DNA of 19,482 nt from Deltaproteobacteria bacterium (lineage in GTDB: Bacteria; Desulfobacterota; Desulfuromonadia; Geobacterales; Pseudopelobacteraceae): contig JACRCG010000111.1 of NCBI GenBank assembly GCA_016219145.1, positions 1 to 19,482 on the forward strand, in the 5' to 3' direction. The translations under genes and the position numbers were made by a program. The stretch's first letter is position 1; every line of letters begins with the position of its first letter. Of the stretch, positions 14,269 through 19,482 are shown piece after piece. Under the pieces are notes generated by a model, which worked only from the letters and a program-made list of their open reading frames with translations, searched no databases and was not told the DNA's origin.

Positions 14269-14511
14269 ATGGATAATCAAAAGAGGGATCTGCTGCAAAG
14301 CCTGGCGATGGTTTCCAGCATGGGCATTTCGGTAGTACTGGCGATCGCCATCGGCGTATGGTTCGGGCTTACGCTGGATCGCTGGCTTGATACAACGCCC
14401 TGGTTCTTTTATATTTTTTTGTTGATCGGTATAGCGGCCGGCTTCAAGAATATTTACGTAATCGCTGGCAGGGAGATCCGCAAAAATGATGGCAGCGATC
14501 AACGAAGATAA
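14269..14511 (+). CDS. atpZ: AtpZ-like F0F1-ATPase accessory membrane protein
   Basis: Small membrane protein of the AtpZ/AtpI family (PF09527-type) often first in atp operons; reported family roles are ATP synthase assembly and Mg/Ca transport with AtpI. The 80 aa product has two membrane helices (about 16-35 and 44-64), joined by LTLDRWLDTTPW, where the conserved LDxWLxTxPW-like motif is visible, and a conserved AGFKNIY region after helix two. The polar tail ends in KNDGSDQRR. The ATG at 14269 has only a weak GCGGAC upstream. Its end overlaps atpI by 26 bp. Function is inferred from family and position. Confidence 0.85.
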   Translation: MDNQKRDLLQSLAMVSSMGISVVLAIAIGVWFGLTLDRWLDTTPWFFYIFLLIGIAAGFKNIYVIAGREIRKNDGSDQRR

Positions 14512-14869
14512 CCTCTTCGGTGTCATCATCAAAGGCAGTCTGGGGCTGCTGGCGGCCTTGACTGTCGCAGGGTGCGCGTTTTTCTCAACCAGGACCGGCC
14601 TTGGCATTCTGGCCGGCGGCTTTGTTGCAATTATAAACTTTTTATGGATGCGCAATGTGCTGCAGCGCATCCTCGGCCTGCTCCCCGCCAGACCGGGGCT
14701 CTATGCCCAGCTCAGGTTCATTGCGCGGATCAGCATAACCGGACTGTTCATCTATCTGTTGATCATTTCAGGATGGTTCTCACTGGCGGGATTGATGGTA
14801 GGACTTTCCGTGATTGTAGCCAACATAATCGCACTTTCAATATACGGCGCGCTACGCGCAGGAGGTTAG
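14486..14869 (+). CDS. atpI: ATP synthase subunit I (AtpI)
   Basis: Non-stoichiometric membrane protein of the atp operon that assists assembly of the c-ring. The 127 aa product is mostly hydrophobic with four likely helices: FGVIIKGSLGLLAALTVAG, LGILAGGFVAIINFLWM, SITGLFIYLLIISGWFSLAG and GLSVIVANIIALSIYG. The ATG pair at 14486/14489 is preceded by GGGAGA at suitable spacing and lies within atpZ, so translation is probably coupled. atpB follows 4 bp after the stop. Sequence conservation in this family is low; the call rests on topology, size and position. Confidence 0.85.
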   Translation: MMAAINEDNLFGVIIKGSLGLLAALTVAGCAFFSTRTGLGILAGGFVAIINFLWMRNVLQRILGLLPARPGLYAQLRFIARISITGLFIYLLIISGWFSLAGLMVGLSVIVANIIALSIYGALRAGG

Positions 14870-14873
14870 CTCC

Positions 14874-15563
14874 ATGGTTCACCCGTTACTGTTTCTTGAA
14901 TTTTTCCGCAAACTGTTGGCCCCGCTGCACATTACCGGAGCCAGCGCCGACGCCATAATCTACACCTGGCTGGTTATTATCCTTCTGCTGGTGCTTTCAC
15001 TTTTGGCCACATCTGCTATCAAGTCGATCCCGGGCAGCTTGCAGAATTTCATGGAAGCGGTTATCGGCAGCATTGAGAACATGATTGTGGAAACCATGGG
15101 TGAGCATGGCCGCCCATTTTTCCCGCTGATCGCCACTCTGGCAATCTTCGTGCTGGTTTCCAACCTGATCGGACTGATTCCGGGCTTCTTTCCTCCTACC
15201 GCCAACATAAATACGACCGCAGCCTGCGCGGTGATCGTATTTATTTCGACACACGTTGTCGGACTCAAACACCACGGCGCCGGTTACATAAAACATTTCC
15301 TGGGACCGATCGCCTGGCTGGCTCCTATCATGTTCTTCATCGAGGTTATCGGCCATCTGAGCCGCCCGGTGTCCCTTACCTTGCGTCTCTTTGGTAATAT
15401 GAACGGACACGAGCTTGTTTTGATGATCTTCTTCGGCCTGGCGCCATTTTTGGTGCCCCTGCCCATGATTCTTATGGGTGTTCTGGTTTCATTTATCCAG
15501 GCCTTCGTGTTCATGCTCCTGGCTATGATCTACATCCAGGGTTCACTTGAGCACGCACACTGA
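14874..15563 (+). CDS. atpB: ATP synthase Fo subunit a (AtpB)
   Basis: Stator channel subunit of Fo, which provides the half-channels and the essential arginine for ion transfer to the c-ring. The 229 aa product has five to six helices. The diagnostic stretch SRPVSLTLRLFGNMNGHELV carries that arginine (in TLRLFGNM), and the C-terminal helix FIQAFVFMLLAMIYIQGSL is typical. The N-terminus (MVHPLLFLEFF) is short, as in other deltaproteobacterial subunits. ATG 14874 has AGGAGG about 8 nt upstream, overlapping the atpI end. It is followed by an 87-bp gap with two small hairpins before atpE. Confidence 0.97.
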   Translation: MVHPLLFLEFFRKLLAPLHITGASADAIIYTWLVIILLLVLSLLATSAIKSIPGSLQNFMEAVIGSIENMIVETMGEHGRPFFPLIATLAIFVLVSNLIGLIPGFFPPTANINTTAACAVIVFISTHVVGLKHHGAGYIKHFLGPIAWLAPIMFFIEVIGHLSRPVSLTLRLFGNMNGHELVLMIFFGLAPFLVPLPMILMGVLVSFIQAFVFMLLAMIYIQGSLEHAH

Positions 15564-15577
15564 TTACCAAGTTTATT

Positions 15578-15620
15578 AAGGCGAAGCCTTCACGATTTCA
15601 AATCCTATACTGTTTAGGAT
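15578..15620 (+). promoter_or_regulatory. Two small hairpins in the atpB-atpE leader
   Basis: AAGGC-GAA-GCCTT (15578-15590) and ATCCTA-TACTGTT-TAGGAT (15602-15620) are perfect short stems in the 87-bp gap before atpE. They end about 15 nt upstream of the AGAGGAGAAG ribosome site. They have no U-tract and so are not terminators. They may protect or process the message to allow high c-subunit output; this is inference. Confidence 0.5.
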
Positions 15621-15650
15621 CAAACCACCAAGAAGAGAGGAGAAGTAAAG

Positions 15651-15926
15651 ATGAGCTTTTTTACAATGTGTGTTCTGGCAGCAGGTATTGGTATGGCACT
15701 CGGCACTCTGGGCACCGGCATCGGCCAGGGTCTGGCAGTTAAAAGCGCCGTTGAAGGCGTTTCCCGTAACCCCGGCGCTTCCGGAAAAATCCTGACCACC
15801 ATGATGATCGGTCTGGCCATGATCGAGTCCCTGGCAATCTACGCTCTGGTTGTCTGTCTGATCATTCTGTTCGCCAACCCCTACAAAGACATCGCTATCA
15901 AACTGGCAGAAACTGTTGCCAAGTAA
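15651..15926 (+). CDS. atpE: ATP synthase Fo subunit c (AtpE)
   Basis: Ion-carrying rotor subunit that forms the c-ring. The 91 aa product is a two-helix hairpin: helix 1 with the glycine-rich GMALGTLGTGIGQGLA, the polar loop RNPGA (39-43), and helix 2 GLAMIESLAIYALVV with the carboxylate E59. Q26, E59, S60 and Y64 are arranged as in sodium-binding c subunits, but leucine 61 stands where those have threonine, so ion use is not settled by sequence. A strong ribosome site (AGAGGAG) precedes ATG 15651. It is the last gene of the Fo cluster; atpF, H, A, G, D and C are not in the window. A terminator follows at 15947. Confidence 0.97.
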   Translation: MSFFTMCVLAAGIGMALGTLGTGIGQGLAVKSAVEGVSRNPGASGKILTTMMIGLAMIESLAIYALVVCLIILFANPYKDIAIKLAETVAK

Positions 15927-15946
15927 TTCCTGATTACAAGGTAATC

Positions 15947-15987
15947 CAAACAAAAAAGGCATCCGGTAAGGATGCCTTTTTTGTTTG
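15947..15987. terminator. Bidirectional intrinsic terminator between atpE and the lipoprotein gene
   Basis: A perfect 18-bp stem, CAAACAAAAAAGGCATCC (15947-15964) and its reverse complement (15970-15987), with a GGTAA loop. The GC core GGCATCC is flanked by A6 on the left and T6 on the right, so the hairpin has a U-tract on either strand. It lies between two convergent operons. Confidence 0.93.
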
Positions 15988-16009
15988 ATGCCGGATCAAT
16001 CAGATCATT

Positions 16010-16768
16010 CTATTCATCATCCTTGAGCATTCCCTCGACTGCATTCGATAACAGGCTTTCAACAACGTCCCCGTTTTCCAGCTTGACAACCGATCTGACC
16101 GTGTAGCTGTATACTGTATTTCTCGCCAGACCGCTGTCAATATATTCCATCCCTGCAAACGGCTCTCTGTTCAACGGCAGATATGACGCAGTACCCTGTT
16201 GTGTGCGGCGGTATATGTTATAGCCAACAAAACGGCCAACAGACGGCAAGCTTGTGAATGAGACCTTGATCTCGGTTGGGAATGACTCGGCCTTGATAAC
16301 TGGGGCAGGAGTAGGCGTAACAGGGCTGATAGCGACCGGGTTTGATGAAGAGCCGTCCGAGCCATCGGCGGCGAATGGCACCAGGCTGTATGAATAGGTT
16401 TTTCCTGCGCTCACATCACCATCAAGAATGACAATACGGCTGCCGAATCTCTGTACTTCTTCGGGCAGCAGACCCAGATCCAGTTTGCGAAACAGGAAAT
16501 AATCGGCCAGGCATGAGTTGCAGAGCTGTTCTCTGGGGAGATCGCTCTGGCGCTTGCTGATTTTTACGCCGGCCAGTCCGGATAGCTTCCGCCCACCCCT
16601 GTCTTTGTCCGGCAGCACAAACTGCAACTTTACAGCGCTGCCGCTCTGGCTGACCGTAACAGCGCCGGGGGCGCTGGGCACCAGCATGTCCGGGTAATGC
16701 AGAGGCCCTTTTTTCCCGCAGGCGGTCAGAGCCAGCATCAATATGACCAGCGTATACAGGTTGCGCAA
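16010..16768 (-). CDS. Lipoprotein with LptM-like N-terminus and fibronectin-III-like region, TTG start
   Basis: 252 aa outer-envelope lipoprotein. The signal peptide MRNLYTLVILMLALTAC has a lipobox LTAC with C17, followed by GKKGPLHYPD, which resembles the CGxKGPLYxP start of LptM/YifL, a partner of the LPS transporter LptDE. Unlike the short LptM, this one continues with about 220 residues, including at least one fibronectin-III-like unit (VSFTSLPSVGRFVGYNIYRR ... YSYTVRSVVKLENGD). Initiation is at TTG 16768, set by AGGAG 6 nt upstream, which overlaps the stop of the preceding gene. It is the last gene of the argH-exeA-gspB operon and converges on atpE across a shared terminator. A role in envelope assembly is plausible but unproven. 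Confidence 0.82.
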   Translation of the reverse strand: MRNLYTLVILMLALTACGKKGPLHYPDMLVPSAPGAVTVSQSGSAVKLQFVLPDKDRGGRKLSGLAGVKISKRQSDLPREQLCNSCLADYFLFRKLDLGLLPEEVQRFGSRIVILDGDVSAGKTYSYSLVPFAADGSDGSSSNPVAISPVTPTPAPVIKAESFPTEIKVSFTSLPSVGRFVGYNIYRRTQQGTASYLPLNREPFAGMEYIDSGLARNTVYSYTVRSVVKLENGDVVESLLSNAVEGMLKDDE

Positions 16769-16777
16769 GTTAGTCTC

Positions 16778-17449
16778 CTATTTTGGCATGCCGGACAAAG
16801 ATGCGGCGTCCATCCGTACATCGAAAATTCCTGTCGGCGATGTAAATCTGACCCGGTCCTGATGAATCTCCAGAATTTTTGCCCCTGCAACCGATTTACC
16901 TTCCTGCATCAGAAACCCGTTTACGACAGCACGTCTGGCACTGCGTTCTTCCTGCCAGGCGACGCCGGAAACCTTTATATCAGCTCGCGCCGGAACGGTC
17001 TGAACAGCACTCTTATTCATATTTGCAGATACCGGCGGTGTTTGCGCCAATTTGTTTTCAGCTCTTGCATTACGTGCCGATTCATCTGAGGGCACATTCT
17101 TCGGCTGCGCATTTACAGGAGGCGATACTGCTGGCGGGGACGGCTGTGCTGTCATTATCGGAGCCGTCGCGGCTGGTGGTACTGCAACAGCCGTATCAGG
17201 AGCCTTTATTGAAGAGCGCGAAGCCACGGCGCCCTGTTTTTTTTCGCCCTTCAGCACGAACCAGGTGGCCGTAAAGGTGACCAGCGAGACCAGCACCGCA
17301 GCAACAATAATCTTCCAGGCCCCACCACGGGCTGTTCGCGGCACACGCGTCTGAAACAGATCGCCTGATATGCTTGTCATGCCGCCCATTGCAGTTTTTT
17401 TGATTTTTTCGCGTTCGACTTTTTTAAGCGCATCCAGAATATAACTCAT
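16778..17449 (-). CDS. GspB-like membrane protein of a type II secretion accessory pair
   Basis: Inner-membrane protein of the GspB/ExeB type that works with the GspA/ExeA ATPase, by family knowledge in placing the secretin through the peptidoglycan. The 223 aa product starts with the family-typical MSYILDALKKVEREK, has one membrane helix at about 44-66 (WKIIVAAVLVSLVTFTATWFV), a Pro/Ala-rich periplasmic linker (about 85-150), and a C-terminal GspB-like domain (DIKVSGVAWQEERSARRAVVNG ... VRFTSPTGIFDVRM). The ATG overlaps the stop of the ATPase gene (ATGA at 17446-17449). No gsp or pil core genes are in the window, so the secretion or pilus machine it serves is unknown. Confidence 0.87.
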   Translation of the reverse strand: MSYILDALKKVEREKIKKTAMGGMTSISGDLFQTRVPRTARGGAWKIIVAAVLVSLVTFTATWFVLKGEKKQGAVASRSSIKAPDTAVAVPPAATAPIMTAQPSPPAVSPPVNAQPKNVPSDESARNARAENKLAQTPPVSANMNKSAVQTVPARADIKVSGVAWQEERSARRAVVNGFLMQEGKSVAGAKILEIHQDRVRFTSPTGIFDVRMDAASLSGMPK

Positions 17450-18321
17450 AGAACTCTCTGCTTCCCTTTTCTGAACCAGTCAGCGAACCGCTCCCAGGCA
17501 CCGCCATGACCATGGGCAGTCCGGGCTTCTGCAATTACCGTAGCCGCAGTCAAGCGTGTGACCGCATGCGTTTCCTCAGTCCAGGCCATAACCAGAGCCT
17601 GCTCGCAAACAACGTTGATCAGACGCGGAACCCCTTTGGAAAATCTGAAGATTTTCTTGATCGCATCTTTTGAAAATAATTCCGGATTGCGGCCGCCGGC
17701 CAGCCTCAGGCGATGCCTGATGTATTCGGCAGTATCAATAAAATCCATCGGAGCCAGATTGCACCTGATGGTGATACGCTGGTTAAGTTGGCGCAAATCA
17801 TGACGATTAAGAATATCATCAAATTCAGGCTGGCCGGCCAGGATAATCTGGATCAGTTTATCCGTTTCGGTCTCAAGATTGGAAATCAGACGGACCTGTT
17901 CGAGTACGTCCGGCTTGAGGTTTTGTGCTTCATCAATCACCAGTACTACTGTCCTGCCCTGGCTGTTCTGTTCGAGTAAAAACCGGTTGAGCGCGTTAAG
18001 ATAACCGGCCGAACTTTTCTGTTTGACCGGTATTTCAAACTCGCTGCAAATATTGGACAGCAGCTGCACTCGAGTGAGATGAGAGTTTAAGATCAGTGCG
18101 TTTCTGTATTTCTCCTGCCTGAGATGCTCCATCAGGGTACGAAGCATTGTCGTTTTGCCGGTTCCCACCTCGCCGGTAAGCGAGATAAAACCGGCATGGC
18201 TGTCAACGCCGTACAAAAGACGTGCAAACGCCTCTCGGTGGATATTGCTGAGGTACATGAAATGAGGATTGGGGGTGATTGTAAACGGTTTTTCGTGTAA
18301 GCCGAAAAAATCGCAGTACAT
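17446..18321 (-). CDS. ExeA/GspA-type AAA ATPase
   Basis: AAA+ ATPase of the GspA/ExeA family, 291 aa. The N-terminus MYCDFFGLHEKPFTITPNPHF is diagnostic. Walker A is GEVGTGKTT (50-58), Walker B VVLVIDEAQNL (125-135), and a sensor-like ILAGQPEFDD follows, then GVPRLINVVCEQAL in the lid domain. The C-terminus ends in a basic FRKGKQRVL, and the long peptidoglycan-binding extension of A. hydrophila ExeA is absent, so this is the short form. It starts 6 bp after the argH stop and overlaps the gspB-like gene, so all three are on one transcript. The partner is most likely the adjacent GspB-like protein. Confidence 0.92.
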   Translation of the reverse strand: MYCDFFGLHEKPFTITPNPHFMYLSNIHREAFARLLYGVDSHAGFISLTGEVGTGKTTMLRTLMEHLRQEKYRNALILNSHLTRVQLLSNICSEFEIPVKQKSSAGYLNALNRFLLEQNSQGRTVVLVIDEAQNLKPDVLEQVRLISNLETETDKLIQIILAGQPEFDDILNRHDLRQLNQRITIRCNLAPMDFIDTAEYIRHRLRLAGGRNPELFSKDAIKKIFRFSKGVPRLINVVCEQALVMAWTEETHAVTRLTAATVIAEARTAHGHGGAWERFADWFRKGKQRVL

Positions 18322-18327
18322 CTGGAA

Positions 18328-19482
18328 TTACTTCCCGGCCCGCACGTTCCGGATCTCGGCCCAGACCCGTTCCCTGGCAGTGCCCCCGGGAATATTGCGG
18401 GCATTGACGCTGGCTTCCACCGTAATACAGGCGAAGATGTCACTATCAATCATGGCTGAGAAAAGCTGCCAGTCTGCCAGGGCAAGTTCCGTGATATCCA
18501 CCCTGTTTTCAATACAGTATGCCACCGCCTTGCCAACCGCTTCATGGGCATCCCGGAAGGGGAGACCTTTGCGAACCAGGTAATCGGCGACATCGGTGGC
18601 CGTAGAAAAACCCTGCCCGGCCGCCTGGCGCATGTGTTCGGTGTTGACCCGCATTTCGCGAATCATCTCGGCAAATATCTTCAGGCTCCCCTTGACCGTA
18701 TCAATGGTATCGAAAAGAGGTTCCTTATCTTCCTGCATATCCTTGTTGTAGGCCAGCGGCAGGGACTTCATGGTCGTCAGGAGCGCCATCAGGTTGCCGT
18801 AGACCCGGCCGGTCTTGCCCCGCACCAGTTCGGGCACATCCGGATTTTTCTTCTGCGGCATGATCGATGAACCGGTGCAGAAACCGTCCGACAGTTCGAT
18901 GAAGCGGAAAGAGCTGGTGGACCAGAGAATCAGTTCTTCTGAAAACCGGGAGAGATGCATCATCAGGATAGAGGCATCCGCCAGAAACTACAGGGCAAAG
19001 TCACGGACGGACACCGAATCGAGCGAGTTGCGGGTTATGGCTGGAAAGTCGAGCTGCTCGGCCACATATTCCCGGTCGATCGGAAAGGTGGTCCCTGCCA
19101 GCGCTCCGGCCCCCAGGGGCATGACGTTGACCCGCTTCAAACAATCATCCAGACGCCCCTTGTCGCGCTTGAACATCTCCACATAAGCCATCAGATGGTG
19201 GGCAAACAGGATCGGCTGGGCGGTCTGCAGATGAGTAAAACCGGGCATGAGCGTATCCAGATTGGCCTCGGCCTGGTTCAGCAGGGCATCGATCAACAGA
19301 TCCAGATAAGTGGTGATTTCAACGATTTCATCCCGCAGGTAGAGACGGATATCCAGTGCTACCTGGTCGTTGCGCGAACGGCCGGGGTGCAGACTTTTGC
19401 CGGCCTCACCGATGGCAGCCGACAGGCGGGCCTCGATGTTCATGTGGATATCTTCCAGAGAGATGGAAAAATCGAATTCGCC
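18328..19482 (-). pseudogene. argH: argH (argininosuccinate lyase), 5' end outside window, interrupted by an in-frame TAG
   Basis: Last step of arginine synthesis: argininosuccinate to arginine and fumarate. 384 codons are visible in one frame from the window edge, against about 460 aa for the family, so some 70-80 N-terminal residues lie beyond 19482. Recognisable are SLEDIHMNIEARL, GKSLHPGRSRNDQVALD, PGFTHLQTAQPILFAHH, and the superfamily signature GSSIMPQKKNPD with the catalytic serine loop. At 18990-18988 (minus strand) the frame has TAG in VRDFAL-stop-FLADASILMMHLSR. In homologs this position is normally Glu in RDFALEFL, so one base change (GAG to TAG) explains it. The frame is otherwise intact. 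The stop comes before the signature loop, so a truncated product would be inactive. It may be a real recent mutation or a sequencing error. Confidence 0.88.

Noticed and set aside
18988..18990. Pyrrolysine insertion at the argH TAG
   Set aside because: Argininosuccinate lyase is not a pyrrolysine protein and the homologous residue is usually Glu; no pyl genes are visible. Nonsense mutation or sequencing error is simpler.

Overview
The window looks like a chromosomal segment from a deltaproteobacterium of the Geobacter/Pelobacter type (Desulfuromonadales/Geobacterales). This is inferred from gene content and order: an atpZ-atpI-atpB-atpE cluster split from the F1 genes, a futalosine-type menaquinone hydrolase, FolE2, a bifunctional HldE, an ExeA/GspB pair, and GC-rich Gram-negative coding style. 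No species is claimed. Coding density is high. The largest gene-free stretches are about 180-200 bp, and each holds a repeat element or a divergent promoter region. I saw no tRNA, rRNA, CRISPR array or transposase gene.

Region 1 (5-5314, minus strand): membrane-arm genes of complex I in transcription order nuoH, an ankyrin-repeat gene, nuoI, nuoJ, nuoK, nuoL. The ankyrin gene splits the usual nuoH-nuoI pair, and nuoA-G are not upstream of nuoH. This operon carries four palindromic elements of three families: one in frame inside nuoL, one between nuoK and nuoJ, one between nuoJ and nuoI, and one between nuoI and the ankyrin gene.

Region 2 (5442-8292, plus strand): a four-gene operon with a good sigma70 promoter, engB, folE2, a DUF2064/TIGR04282 glycosyltransferase-like gene and mqnB. 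It converges on and overlaps region 3 (8273-11234, minus strand): a GlcD-type FAD oxidase, a small two-helix membrane protein, maf and yggS, with overlapping or nearly touching ends.

Region 3 diverges from region 4 (11343-14187, plus strand): a periplasmic FKBP prolyl isomerase, hldE (LPS heptose activation), and a protein with two degenerate receiver domains. Region 5 (14195-15926, plus strand) is the Fo part of the ATP synthase: atpZ, atpI, atpB and atpE. It ends in a perfect 18-bp-stem bidirectional terminator shared with region 6.

Region 6 (16010-19482, minus strand) is argH (5' end outside the window), an ExeA/GspA ATPase, a GspB-like protein and a lipoprotein with an LptM-like N-terminus, packed as one operon. 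argH has an in-frame amber codon in an otherwise well preserved sequence.

Most striking observations: the argH amber, the in-frame palindrome in nuoL together with the clustering of palindromes in one respiratory operon, the ankyrin gene inside nuo, and the tandem pseudo-receiver protein beside the atp operon.
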